In this document: positions 10,824 to 25,000 of the stretch, in pieces
Position numbering within the stretch: the stretch's first letter is position 1
Layout of the letters: each line of letters opens with the position of its first letter
Assembly (NCBI RefSeq): GCF_000189635.1
Contig: NW_002476027.1
Coordinates: forward strand, 186,001 to 250,000
Direction of reading: 5' to 3'
DNA: 64,000 bases
DNA from: Tetrahymena thermophila SB210
Lineage: Eukaryota > Ciliophora > Oligohymenophorea > Hymenostomatida > Tetrahymenidae
Translations under genes and position numbers: made by a program
Notes under the pieces: generated by a model
What the model saw: the letters and a program-made list of their open reading frames with translations, nothing else
What the model was told of the DNA's origin: nothing
Database searches by the model: none

Positions 10824-12867
10824 TCATCTAGAAGTAGTAGATGAATTGCTGTTGTTTCTTTGATGCTTACTGCTGGCATTTCTTTTTCTACTTTTATTTC
10901 TATTTTTTCTTGAATGGGAGCGAGAACGGGAACGAGAATCACTATGCTCATCTGAGCTAGATGAGGAAGAATATGAACTTGAAGAAGAAGAGCTAGAAGA
11001 GTTTGATGTCTGATCACTACTTAAATATCTTGGATTAGCATTTGCAATATTAAATAATTCTCTTTTTTCTTGTTTAGCTTTAATCTCATCTTCCAAAAAT
11101 ATTTTCTTTTTTATACTTTACTTTTTATCATGCATAACGAAACCATCCTTTTCATTTATATCAACTAATCTTTTATGGATTTAAGGAATCTTTTTCTAGA
11201 ATTTTTTAAGTGCATAGCAAGCGAGTTTCTTTCTTTCCTTTCTGAAACAAGGCCAAACCCATGGAATGTTAACACTATTCATATAATTTTATGTTACAGC
11301 AACTGTATCAGTTACATTTATAACTGCATGCCACCATCCACCAGGTACGAAAACAGTTTCACCTGGTCCTTAAATAAATTCAATAATACCTTTATATTAT
11401 TACAATATTTTAGAATGAAAACACTATTAATAATTGCAAAATCTAGTTTAGTTCTCCTTCAGCTTTCAAAAATGATAAAAATTTAAATAAAATTTAATTA
11501 AATAGTAAATGAAAAATAAAGGATTTTTGCCATGCTTTCCTATTTAATTAATATAAAAATTTTATATTTAATTTAAAAATATTCATAAAATCCAAAATAA
11601 ACTCTAGATTGGTTGGTTGGTTGATTGCTTAGTGATAAAGATTGGTGAATGATAGAATGAATTTATGATGTTGTCTTTGATTGATGTATTTGCAGCAAGC
11701 AAGCAATGTTTCATCTCTCATAGAGTATTGATTGCTTCTTTTGTTAAAAAAGTAGTTTTTTACTACAACAAATGTAAAATCTACTTCCTCATGTAAAAAT
11801 ATTTGATTAAATTCTTCATCTTTAAAATGAGAGGATTATTTTTAAATTATTTTTTAAAATCATTTTTAAATAATCAATCAGTTTTCCTTTATTGAGAAGA
11901 TCTTGGTTTGTTTATTTGTTTATTTATTTGTTTATTCTAGACAAAAAAATCTAAAATTGAATAAATTTAATATGATACCTAAATTTTCTCTTCCTTCTTC
12001 TTGAACTAGTTTAGGAAGCATTTTACAGAAATATTAAATAGCATCATCGTCTTCGCCAGTTGGAATAAATTTCTTAGCTTTAACTACAGATTTAGGAACA
12101 TTTGGATCAAATAAAACCCATCTCTTATAACCCTAAAGAGAAGTATTCCAAGCAGATGTTTATAGAGGGTCTATGTGAACTGTAGTACCAGATCTTTCTG
12201 GTCCAATTAAAAACCATCTATAAGGAGGACGCTTACGCTCTCCAATATACTAAAAGAGATCTTCTCTGAAGTATTTGGGGACTTCATATTTTTCGATCAT
12301 TTTACGTGCTTCTTTTATATCTTCCACTGCGGATTCAAACATATATAAAGGTGAATCGTCAGTGTTATAAACTAAATATTCAAAGAAATATTTCAACTTT
12401 ATACGAATTTTTTTCCCTTTATCATCTTCTCCTACTTTGAAAGAGATGTCTTTATAACGATTGTAAATTTGCTAAAATGTCCAATACTTTTCTATATTGA
12501 AATTTCCTGCTGAGTTTGTGAAAATGCAAGGTTTGTTTTTAGACTCATAATTTTAAACAAAATATTCTGGAGTAGTTGTTAAATAATCAATTCTATCTAT
12601 TTCGTCTGGACAATTTTCGAGTAAAAGCTAGCACCAGTTTGTTTTGTAATAACTACTCTTTCCCCACTCTTCTGGTTTTGTATATGTTCTATCTCTTTAC
12701 TTAGCATCGTAAATCACATCAGCAGCGCTTGAACCCATGCGAGACTCTCTAAAGCGATCTGACTTTAATCCTAATTTTTTAGCTTTTGACTTTGGATCAA
12801 AAACAACTTCCTTAACTTTGCTTGAAAGATCATTATAGTAATAATTCGAATTTGTTTAATTTTCCAT
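10824..12867 (-). CDS. JMJD6: JmjC-domain oxygenase, JMJD6 family
   Basis: Two exons: 12867-11979 and 11389-10824 (484 aa). JMJD6 is a nuclear Fe(II)/2-oxoglutarate oxygenase that hydroxylates lysines of splicing factors; arginine demethylation has also been proposed. The core motifs are clear: PPYRWFLIGPERSGT, then the iron-binding HID (H231, D233), and later GETVFVPGGWWH with the third ligand H317. The 86-residue H-to-H spacing equals that of human H187 to H273. QTSAWN and KRWVLFDP follow the first pair as in the family. After residue 400 comes a poly-serine run and a Ser/Arg-rich basic tail, equivalent to the poly-Ser tail of animal JMJD6 that directs nuclear localisation. The intron holds a GGTT-type simple repeat. 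Confident assignment. Confidence 0.95.
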
Positions 12868-13390
12868 ATCTATTTCCTTCTCTAAAAATGTCTGTATATT
12901 AATTAATTTTTCCTTTTTGTGCTTAGTAAGGCTACTTGTTATATTGTCTAAGGTGTAACTTTTTAAGGATATTAATTTTTTTTCTTAAATCTAAATTTTA
13001 GCTTAAAAATATTAATAATGAAATTTATTAATAATTCTTTCTTCTACTTTCTATTTTTACTAAAAAATTTTTTAGAACTCTTTCAATCATTTGTGCGCTA
13101 AAAAATCTAAATAAAATTCAAAAAGAAATAAGAATTTTGATTTATTAGGGCAAATATAAAATTATAATCAAATTAATTGTTAAATATTAATAATATTGCC
13201 TTTTATCTTTCATAAAAGTAATAAATAAATTTATATAAATTATAAAAAAAAGTATTAATCATCATCATTCACTAATTCGTTAATTAATTTTATGGAGATA
13301 AAAATTTTGTTTTAAAACAATATTTAAATGTGATATAAAATTATATTTTTAGTTTAATTAATAGTTAGTTAGGTCAGTTTAATTAATATT
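12868..13390. other. Intergenic region
   Basis: About 520 bp of AT-rich DNA lies between the JMJD6 start and the stop of the cNMP-binding gene, both leftward. It should contain the JMJD6 promoter. No ORF or RNA gene is visible. Confidence 0.5.
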
Positions 13391-16300
13391 TCAAATCTTT
13401 TATAGTAATTTTGCACTTTAAGGTGATAAAAATAATTATTATTTTAGACCTTCATTTTAGTGCCTGTTTGGAGATATCATACTTGATGAGGAAGATATTT
13501 TTTGAAGTTCTTTCTTAGTAAATTCAATTTATTGCATCTGTTTCAGTTGTTTGGTCTTATTTTGTAAAATCTAAATTTCTTGGTTTGGTCTGGTCTTGTA
13601 TGAATTAATGTTATTATAAACTATATTAGGCAATTATTAGTTCAATATGGCAGCTTTCTGACTTTGCTAATCTTTGCTTTACCTTTCAGTATTAGCTATT
13701 ACTTATTTTTAAGGATTAGAAATGCTTTAACTTAAATTTGTAGAACTTTGACTTATTTAAAGCCTTGCTAAGAGAGGACTTAATTCCAATATTATACTAG
13801 AAGACTATTTTTTATCTGGTGAATTAATAAGCTTATTATATCTAACTTTTTCTGAAGAAATCCTTATTTGTTCTAACTCTAGATCTCCTTCCGTCTTTGC
13901 TTTGTAAGAACTATTGTTGATATTAAAATTATCTCCAATTTAATTTTAAGATATTATATATTTATGAGATAACTTTTTAGAAGGAGAAATCTAGGGTAGT
14001 GAAAGCTGAACAGTAGAAATACTAACTTAAGAATTCTATTTTTATTTTGCTTAAGCATTTTAATTTGGCTTCATTTATTATATACTAAAATTATTACTAT
14101 CGTTTCCATTAATGAAGTTTAATTAAGGACTCGATTGTTGTTAAATATGATCATTTGTTTTCTATTATGAGTTTTACATATATTCTGAGTTTTAATTTTG
14201 ATTATTTTCATTAACTGTTCTCTCTGTAATTGTTTTAATACTTGAAATAGACTATTATGTATTACTTTAACCTAACTACTAGAGAATTTATAAATCTAAA
14301 TTTAGTTTTGATTTCATTTCACTTTGATTGTAAGTTTCTTAACCCTTTATTTCAGGTTATATCATCCTAAACAGATTATTTATTTGTTATTTTTCTTTTT
14401 GAAGCTATTTAGTTTTTTTTTTCATATATTTTTTAAACATTTTCAATTAATGTTGATCTAGCTTTTCAAACTAATCCTTATTTGTTTATTCTAAAGGAGG
14501 TTTGTGAATAATACCTTTTCTTTATAAATCATTTCTTAAATCAAGTTCTTTCATTTTTAAATTCTCAACACCTAAATCCCAAGTTTCTTGTAACATATAA
14601 AATTTTTTTTTATGTTTGCCTTACAAAACAGATAATTTTTTTTATATGGGATCTATATCTTCATTGCTATCATGACTACCACTACTACTACTTCCATGTT
14701 CATGGTTATTAGTACTTTCAGTATCTTGGAGTAGCAAGTATGATTCTAGTCTTTAGCTAGATTTATTTCTTTCTGTTTAGCTTTAAATTGTGGAAGGTAT
14801 TTCTGTCTTTTCTGCTTCTGCTTAAAATTTAACAATCTTTTTGCTATCAGGTTTGGTATTGAACTTGATTGACTAAGTAACTGTTTCATTACTAAATTCA
14901 CTTAAACTTACAGAACCCTAAGTTACATTTTAATTACTTATGTTTATAAATTGCTTAGAAGTTAATTCTTCTTATTTAGTTTCCTAAATGGGTTTTAGTG
15001 ATAAATTCGGTCCTCTATTCTCTTCAGCTTTTCTAAATAAATTTTAAAAAGTATTGAAATATAAATTCTTACTCAATTAAGTTACTTTATTTTGGTAGTC
15101 TATGAGTTTGGGTGAGATTAAATTTCTTAGCTATATTTTTAAACTTTCTAAATCACTCCTTAAATTTCTTTTTGAATTTGCTTTTGTCTTTTAGCGTTCT
15201 AATCTTCGAAGGGGTTTATTAACTTTTATTCTTTTAAGCTTGTCATGTGCTGATAAATAATCTCCTTTTTCATAATGTCACAGTCTATTTTTTTAGATAT
15301 TTAACTGATGTGTGAATTTTTATAATTTTATATTTTCCTGTTTTATTCTTCAGTAAGTGGTTCAACTTTTTATTTTTCTTGCTATACTTGCATAATTTTA
15401 GATGGATTATTAGAATTTTTTTATTTAAGCTTGTTTTCTTCTTCTTAACTCAATACTTTTTACCTAAAATTAACGTTATATTAGTTCATATATAATTCAA
15501 AAAAAAAAAAAAAACATACTTTTATAACTTCTCAGCATGATTGTAGAAGAAATTCGGATTAGGTTTTAATTCAGAGTTAACAGTTCTAACTACATTTGTA
15601 AGTGAAGGGATACTTTAGGATAACCTTAATTTAACGTGTTTTTAATTTTTATCAATTCCTTAAGAAAAATACTCATTTTAAATATCATTTACACTACCAT
15701 TAAGATTATTTTTTACTTAATTATTAATATTAGTAAAACTACTATACCCATTTGGAAGTATATAGTTTTAACTTTCTTATAATCCATTATCTACTAGAGA
15801 AATTGATTAATTATTTGTTACTTTGCTTTTAGAAAACTAAGATCTTGAAGTAACGCTTCCATGTTAGTTATCAGTATAACTATTATCTTCTTTTTAGTTT
15901 TATTACCTTTTTGTAAAATTATTAGAAAAGCTAGCACTATTTAATTACTATCCTTATTTATCATTTATGCCCAGACTTTTCTCTTCATTATTTAATTAAA
16001 ATAAATAACTTTTTTAACCATCCTATTGAGTAGGGGTATCTGCATCTTTCTTAAATTAATTACTTTTTTGCTTCTTTAATTTTATGACTTGCAAATCTTA
16101 AATAAGTGTTTTGTTGGCTTCCAAAGAGTAATTTATTTAATTTTTATAGAGAGGTAGGATACTATTTCTAACTATATTTTAGAATTGCACTTTCTTTGAA
16201 GGACTAGAGCTAGAGGATAAGGGTGTGTTTTCACCTAAAAGGTGTCCTACAATATTATTTGAGATTTTAAATTTCTTAACTAAGCTCTTTTTCATATTTA

Positions 16301-18438
16301 TATCTTTTTTTTAATATTCTACAAAATTAGGCTATATTCTCTAAACATAGTCTTCAATTATTTTTACACGCATCTTCTTTTTTATGAGCATATTTTCTCT
16401 TAATTTCTCAACTATGTACTTTGGAAATCCATCAATTACTTTCTTTTTATCTAACCTTAAAAATTGAGAATCACTGGACAAAACAATTGATGTGAACAAA
16501 TACTCAGAAGGTTTTAGATTCTTTTTATGGAAGTATATTTTAGATTTTTCTTCTAAAATTTCATCTCCAATTAGTTCTGCTGTTGTAAATTCACTGAATC
16601 TGTGTTAAAAAGTTTATTTCCTTACACTCTAACTTTCTTTTTCTTTATATTCTTCTAAAGTAATACTTTTTTCAAGAGCAACTCTACCACTTCTTAAAAT
16701 ATATATCTTTTTACATTTTTACAAAAAAAATTAAATTCATTTTTTTAAAAAATTTTAGTTTAATTTTATTTTAAACAAAATTCTATTGATGAAGATGATG
16801 TAAAAGTTTATTCTTTTAATTATACATTACAAAGTAATTTTTTTGTTTTTTCCTGATTGTAGATTACTTATTAAAAATTAGAAGATGTTTCAAATTAATA
16901 ATTTTGTTTAATTGTCAAGTAGAATTTTATTGAAATCGATTTAATACGAAAGAAAAAAAATAATTGTTTACATAAGATCCCTTAACATTCTCTTATGTGA
17001 GGATCGTACCTTTGGAGATGCTAACATCTTCAAATAAATAAACTAATCTATCTTTCAATTAGGAGCTAACAATGTCATTAAAAAAAGGAAGAACATTTCC
17101 TATCCTTTAAATTTTATCTTATTTTATTTATTCTAGAACAGAAAGTACACCTAAAAATTTATCCCTCCATATAACTAAAAAACTTGATTATTCAAGTGTA
17201 TAAACGCTCGCATTTCTAAACCCACCTTCCTTAAATAGCGCCTATTCACCAAAAGCTTTACCTGATTCTAATTCAGCAACTTTCCTACCTAGTTGAGGAA
17301 AAGGATTATTTTCTTATTATTCTGATTATTAATTTTCTTAATCACTATCACTATCGCTTTGATCCATTTGTTAATTTTCATCTATATGCTACTAATCCAA
17401 TCGAAAGGTTGTTTAATTATGTTTTTAGGGAGTTGAAGCTTCATTTTACTTAGTAAAATTATTTTAATTAGAAACCTAATAGGATTAATTTCTGTTATTT
17501 TCATTATCGTTACCATCTGCATTTTATTAAGAATTTTTTCTTTCTGCTTATTAATCATTTTATTAGTTATTTTCTTTGGGTTTTGAGTTAACTTTTTATA
17601 ATTTTGTAGGTTATTCGTTTTTTTCGTTACCTTGATTAAATAACTCTTCTTAAAGTGGCTTAATGTTAATACCTACTTTTCCTTTCAATATTATAAACAT
17701 TTTATTATTAGAAGGCTCTTTTTCTTTAAATATTAAAGTATTTGCTTCTAACTAAGCAAACTCAACATTTCTCCAAACCTATTAACAAAAAATTAATTCA
17801 TTAGTTACTATAAATTTAATATCATAAATAAATAAATATAGATAAAGTATATATTTTTAATTTGTATTTTCAATTTTTAGCGAGAATATATTAAATAACT
17901 TAAATTCTAAAGTTTTTTCTTGTTTTTTAATTCTCTTTCAAAACCAAATGAATTGCTTTAATTTTGAATAAACCTTTTATCACTATATTTATTGATCACA
18001 TAATATTTAAATAGTATTGACTTCATTATCTAATACTCATTCATGCATAATTTAAGCAAATAATTTTTAATAAATTGCATTTAATTTCGATCTAAAGAAT
18101 TAATCTTACTTCATGAAGAAGCAGATCGTTGATTTGTGAACCTCCCTCTGAGCGCAGCTTGTCAAAAAAACTTAAATTCTTAAAATATTCATCAAGTTAT
18201 TCTGCCTAAATAGCAGGCCTATTTTGTTCTGATAGGATTTGAAGAATATTGCTTGGCTATAAAATTATTTAGATTATAAAAATGTATTAAGATGTAATTT
18301 ATATTTGAGAAAATATACAAGGAATTATGATTCTAGCTACTTGAAATTGTCTGTTTCAGAACTTTTTTGTTCCAAAAAATTGCTTTAATCTAAATCTTAA
18401 CTTGAAGGGTGAGTATTTTAATCTGTAAAAGTACTCAT
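13391..18438 (-). CDS. Cyclic-nucleotide-binding-domain protein, 1,426 aa
   Basis: Six exons: 18438-18319, 18256-18110, 17778-16972, 16706-15520, 15463-15086, 15032-13391. All phases close and no TGA interrupts the frame. The N-terminal half contains two cNMP-binding (CNB) folds. In the first (about residues 90-330) the phosphate-binding cassette reads FGEQALFKEGGFRNASV, keeping the key Glu (E267) and Arg (R277), although E-to-R spacing is one residue longer than in PKA RI. A Gln/Asn-rich insert of roughly 80 residues interrupts this fold. The second fold begins at VLPFFNDI and continues through KGTILT and YILRSGRVAL but lacks a clear cassette. The rest (about 500-1426) is Ser/Gln/Asn-rich with coiled-coil-like Lys/Gln stretches. 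No kinase or channel domain is present, so it is probably a cNMP sensor or scaffold. The acceptor of exon 4 is the least certain junction. Confidence 0.85.
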
Positions 18439-21400
18439 AGCTGATAGTATTTGCTTAATTTACTTTATTTATTAATTATTTAAATTAGCCAATATAATAA
18501 TGATTGTTTATTTTTTTTTTATTAACCAAATTTTAATGCTTTAAAACTACCTAATAATATAATTTTGTAGTTTTTTTCATTCATATCAAGTATAAGTGAT
18601 GAATACAAATAGATAATACAAATGCATAATATAAATTAAATGGCTCATATTTTTTAATCTAAAAAATTGTTTGAATATCCTGACAAATATCTGAATCATA
18701 TGCATATGTACTTTACACCTTTCTGTGAAAATAATAAACAATTTTAAGCTCGTATTAGAATAAACTTATATTTTTACCTAGTTAACTATTATTTGATTTT
18801 TAATATTTTTAAAGTATGACCTAAATCTAAAGAAAAAGTTTCTATATCCTGATATTTCCTACTCAATTCAATTCAAACTCTTTATCATTTTTTAATTATT
18901 TAATTAATCAATTAATCAATTTAAAATAATTATTCTATTAGCTGTATCAATTCTTTATTTAACAAAATTAAAATAATATTAATTTAACACCATTTATTTG
19001 ACTTGATTTTATAATTTAATAACTTTGTGATTATGAATTTTTTTTTTCATCATAATGAAGTAATTTTTAATAAATTAGAAGTTGGTTCAAATAATATAAA
19101 TAAGTCAATTATAATTTTATGTATCTTTCAAATGAAGAAAATAAATTAAATTAAAAATTATAAGATAAAAACAATAATTTAAAATAATTTTTATTTAAAT
19201 AACTTGAAAAATAAATAAACAAAAAAAATAACTTTTTTATAATAACAACCAATTGATTATTAAATTTGATGAAAAAGGTAGCTTATCTCTTTAAAATATT
19301 TATTTAATATGATTTTAAATATTAAAATTATTTAATAAGTTTTAATTACTTAATTATGTCTTAAAAATTGATATAATTGATAGATTACTATTTGCTTTTT
19401 TGAGTTATTTTTTAAATGAAAAATTAAAGATTTTTAATCCTTTTAAATTATATTTTAATATTTAATAAATTATATTTCTTTTTTCTATACAGCTCAAATT
19501 TATTTTCATTACTACTTTTGAATATATTTAAAAAATGTTTGACACTTAGACTAAAAAGTGATAAATTTGAATGAATAGTAACATAATTTATCATATAAAC
19601 ATAATATAAACTCTATTTACTAATTTAAATTAACAATATATTTTATTGTTTTTTATGATTTTTAAAAATTATTAAAAAAAAATAAATTATATTTACTTCA
19701 TCTAAATTAGTTTTAATTAATTATTAATTTGAATTAATATCATAAAATATTTCTAATATAATAAAAATAGTTATTATTAATTAATAGTATGAGCTAATAA
19801 TTTTAAGTTAATTGATTCAAATTAGATATAATATATATTCATCATAAATTTACCATTTTCTGTTTATGATCGATCTATAAACAAAACGATAAATATTTAT
19901 AAATAATCAAGTCGGGAGATGATTATATCTAGTAATTAAATAATGGTACTATTCAATAAGTATTACAAAATTAATATAAAACAAATTTTATTAATAGATT
20001 TTTATTTCGAGTATTATCAAAGTCATTTGCTAACTAACATTTTGAATAATTAAGTTCATGTTTGAGTTTTTATTAAATAAATAATTTATAAAAACAGATA
20101 CAAATAATGCTATAATACGTAGGAATACTATATTATTTAACTCCCACCGAGCACTAAATTTTTTAAAGAGCACAAGATAAGGCCCTAAAAAATATTTTTT
20201 TTCAATATTTAGTTGGTATTTAATTATGGCATATTTAGAATAAAGTTTTGAAGGTCTATTAAATAATATTTATTAAGAGTAAGATTAAAAATGTTACTCC
20301 AGTAAATGAAAGCGCTAAGATTTAATAATTTTGAAAGGATAATTTTATAAATAACATTTACTTTTAGTTATATTCGAATTTACAAGTGCTTATTTTTAAA
20401 TGTGTAAGCTAAAAAATTATTAAAAATTCAGGTTTTTAATTAATTCTGATAGATGGTAAAGCAAATACTTTTTATCGATTTTAGTTTATTTTTAATAAAT
20501 ACTAATGATTAATTAAATTTATTTACATTAACTAAAGAAAGATAGAAAATGTAAGAAAGTGCTAGCTTTTGTTTTTAAATTTTGTAAATAAAGTTTTATT
20601 TCAAATAAAAATAAATATTAAGATACTTAATTGAATGTATTAAAAATTCTTAGGATTATTCACAAAAGCAAAATGAAAGTAAATTTAGTTTGAAGCTTGA
20701 AAAACAATACTTTTTTATCTTTTTTTTTGATTTTATGTGGTAACTCTTATTTATATGTCTTTAGAATTCATCCTAATGAACCTAAAAATAAGAATTTTTA
20801 TTATTGATAATGAGCAATAAAAATAAATCCTCGCCTCTTACAAGCAACTAAAAAGTATTTATAAATTAAAAATTCTATTTTTTATGGAATTTTAACCTAA
20901 TTCTTATTTTTCTAATTATTTATTTCTATAAATATCATTTAAATACTAATAAAAATTTTTGTAAACAATAAAATTGAAGAAATATAATAAATTAATATAA
21001 ATATATATTTAATAAACTGTCCTGTATTACTGGAACAACTCGAATATATTATCTTAATTTAAAATACTATATTTAAATATCAAAATTGTTATTAAAAAAA
21101 CCAATAATTCTTTTTGAATCTCGTTTTAGTAAGCAGTGTGCTTTAACAAATTGAGAAATCATAACTTAAAAATATATTTCTGAAATTTCAGCTTACTTAA
21201 TAAAAATTAATTAATATCAGAACAAATACCAACCATTCTAAATATTTAATGAGTTTCATACATTAGATCAACTGTAATTTATTACTTTCATAATACGCAT
21301 TTCTTAATTATTTTGAATTCATAATAAATATATGGATATTAAAATTTTTTCTAAATTTCTAATTACCACAAATTTAATTCGAGATATTTCATATCATTCA

Positions 21401-22048
21401 TTTTTCTAGATGGAGTTAAAACATAATGCATAAAAAAGTATAAGGCAATTTAAAGGTTGTTTTGAATGACTTGAATAGAAAAAGAAACTAAATATTTTTA
21501 GCTTATAAATTTTATTTTTTAAAATACATTTGAAAAATAATCAAAAGGTTGACAGGCATTAAGGTTTTTGAGTACTGAATGTTTTTTATAGTTAAAAATC
21601 GAAGAAAAAGTAATATTTAGTTCTAATTTATTCACATTTTAATTTATTTTTAGGATTGAATTCTTCTAAAAAATAACTTTAATCTCCCCTAAATAAATAC
21701 ATACAAACACTCAAATATATTACCATAAATTTGATATTTCATGTAATATTGCTTTTATAATTAAAATAGCTATCTTAATTTTCAAAGTTCATTGATCGAT
21801 AAATAAATAAATAAATAATTTGTATTCATTAATTAGATTGTAATTCACAAACATGATTAATATATATTGAATTATAAAAAAAGCGTTCTGCATTTAAGAA
21901 TTGTTGTTATAATAAATTCATATAAATAAATAAAAAAAATTTAAAGGGATTCAATCAAAAAATAAAACAAGAATAATAAAAAGAATCAAATTTAGGTAAT
22001 AGCATTAGAATAATTAAGGTTTATAAAACAGAACTGAAGAATACACTA
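18439..22048. other. Long gene-poor AT-rich stretch
   Basis: 3.6 kb lies between the divergent cNMP-binding gene and the Ca2+-ATPase gene. Both strands were read with the ciliate code. Open frames are short, rich in Ile/Asn/Lys/Phe and lack conserved motifs. A slightly GC-richer patch at about 20140-20185 (CCCACCGAGCAC, then AAGGCCC) is not a recognisable RNA. The region must hold both promoters; it could also hold an undetected ncRNA or replication origin. Confidence 0.5.
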
Positions 22049-25000
22049 ATGTCTGAGATAGATAACAAAGGATCAAACTAAGATCCTACTGCAATGGGAG
22101 AAAACAACAATTAATATTAATAAGATGTTATGAACCATTAAAATAATGAGTCTAACCAGAAAGAAAAATTAAACTAAAATCACCATAAAGAAAAGCTCGA
22201 CATCAACCTTCACTCAAATAATGATGAAAAGCTTAAGAAGTCCAATACTAAGTAAAAAGATAATAACAGTGATAAAGGCTCTGATGAAGATGACGAAGAT
22301 GAAATTAAATCTATCCACTTAAAGGCTCCTGAAGACAAGGGGTGCATTGGTAAATTCGGAATTTCAAAAGAAAAGCTGATGGCCATTGCTTATGCTTGTT
22401 AAGATAGAAATTTTTCAGAAGATGTAGATCTACTTGAATCAGTAGAAGGAGTTGAAATGTTAGAAAAACACCTTCATACTAATTTTAAAGATGGATTAAA
22501 TGATGACCCATAAGAATTTCTTGAAAGAAAAGAAGCGTTTGGAGATAATTAAAAAGTAGCTATCCCACTTAAAACATTTTTTGAACTATTCATAGAAGCT
22601 CTAGATGATTTCACTGTTAAACTCCTGATTGTAGCAGCAGCTGCAGCTTTAATTTTAGAAATGGCTTTAGCATCACCTGATGATAGATCAATAGCTTGGA
22701 TAGATGGTTTTGGTATTTTTGTAGCAGTACTGATAGTAGGTTTTGTTACATCTACAAATAACTACTAAAAAGTAAGTATTATATAACTTAATTATTTCAT
22801 TTATTATAAAAAAAGATAAAAAGTTAAATTCGAATGCACATGCAAAAAGGCATTGGTTTTTAACTATCTATAAAAAATTAAGAAAATTTTAATTATCTTT
22901 AACAAAAGATTGATAAATAAATCACTATTTATCTATCATACTGATAGAATAAACAATAAACAAAACCACCTTACAAAAGATAGACTTTTGCTTATTTATA
23001 CTTTTAGAACACATATTTTTAATTATCCATTTTTAACAACAAATAAAAGGAAAGACAATTTGCAAAATTAAATTCAGTTTCAGATGAATCAAAAATAGTT
23101 ACAGTAATTAGAAATGGCAAACCCTCAAACATTCATATGTCATTAGTTTAGGTTGGAGATGTTGTTGTCCTTAATGAAGGTATGGAAATACCTGCAGATG
23201 GTATAATATTGGAAGCATCAGAGTTAACAACTGATGAATCTGCTATGACTGGTGAAACAGGTATCAAAAATAAATTGAAGCAAATTAAAATAATCAACGC
23301 TTATTTTTAAATTAATATTAAAAGACCCTATAAAGAAATAAGTTTTGAAAGAATGCATTTAAATTAGAAATCAAATTATTAATAGCGGTGAAAAAAATAC
23401 TTCTTCTCGCCATGAAGTACCTTCAGTAGTTATAATGTCTGGAACAAGAGTAATTATTTTAGTTTAAAATGTTATACTCAGCAAGAAAAATACTAATAAT
23501 AACAGCAAAATTAATGAATTTTAATTGTAAAAAATAAAGGTTTTATAGGGAGAAGGTAAAATGGTGGTAGCTGTTGTAGGAGATTACAGTTGCGCAGGAA
23601 AAATTTCTGCTTTATTAAGAACTTAAGAACTAGCAGCTACTCCTTTGTAATAAAAATTAGAAGCTATAGCCAGAGATATTGGTTACTTTGGTCTCTACTC
23701 TGCTATTCTTATTTATGTTGTATTAGTTATAAGATTTGCTATTGAAGCTGGTATTTAGGGAAGCGATTTTGATCCTAAAAGTTTACTTGATTTGTTACAC
23801 TATTTAATTCTAGCTATTACTGTTGTAGCAGTAGCTATTCCTGAAGGCTTACCTCTCTCTGTCACCATTTCTTTAGCTTTTTCGGTGAAAAAAATGCTTA
23901 AAGATTAAAATTTAGTAAAGTAATTGTAAGCTTGTGAAACAATGGGAGGTGCTAATTGCATTTGTTCAGATAAAACAGGTATTTATTTATTTAAATTCTT
24001 TATATAATCTTTTAAATGATAAAAATTTTGGTTAGATTTTTTAATAACTTGTGTATTTTTAATTAGGAACTTTAACTAAAAATGAAATGACATTAACTGA
24101 TTGGTGGAACGATGAACTTAAATCCTTTGAAAGAGAAGCTTAATTCAATTTAAGATAGGATTAAAATATGTCTGAATATTCAGAGTAGATTTTTAAAGAG
24201 CAAATTGCTGTTAATTCTGCTGCCTTACTTCGCCCTTCATAAAAAGGTTCGAAAACAGAAATTGCTGCCCTTAAATTACTAGAATTAGCTGGATATAATT
24301 ATGAAGACATACGTAATTAATTCTAGGCAGAGCATAAATTTCCTTTTAACTCTAAAAGAAAAAGAATGAGTGTAATTGTCAAAGTAAAATCATTGAATGG
24401 AGGTACTACTCGCAGAATTTATGTAAAAGGTGCCTCAGAATTAGTTTTAGCTTCATGTACAAAGTGGCACAAAAAGTAAGATGACCAAATTCTTCCAATT
24501 GATGAAAAAACTAGATAAAAAATGCTAGAAAGCATCAAGAATATGGCTGATAAAGCTCTAAGAACTTTAGTTTGTGCCTATAAAGATATTCCTGATAATG
24601 CTGATATTACTACTAAAAATGAGCTAGGAGTATTTAATATTGAAACAACTGACCTTACTTTACATGCTATCTTTGGTATTTATGATGTAGTTAGACCAGA
24701 AGTTCCTGGTGCAATTGAAAAATGTAAATTATTTTTTTATGCTTTAAATTATTTTTAATAATTTTGATTATATAATAGGTAAAATTGCATAGATTAAAGT
24801 TAGAATGGTTACTGGTGATAATAAAGATACAGCAAGAGCTATAGCAAAGGAATGTGGAATTATTTCTGCTGCTGATGATAGCAATCCTTATTCAGTTTTA
24901 GAAGGTATATTAAAATTTTTTTAAGAAATAATCAAAAACTCAATCTTAATTTTGTTAAATTTATTATTTTAATTTTAAATAGGTCCTGATTTTATCTAAA

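Noticed and set aside
11175-11486. Plus-strand standard-code open frame of about 100 codons
   Set aside because: It lies antisense to JMJD6 exon 2, whose protein sequence is strongly conserved.
20135-20190. Locally GC-richer patch that might be a structured RNA
   Set aside because: No stem pattern or family signature could be made out by eye; mentioned only as a patch within the intergenic entry.
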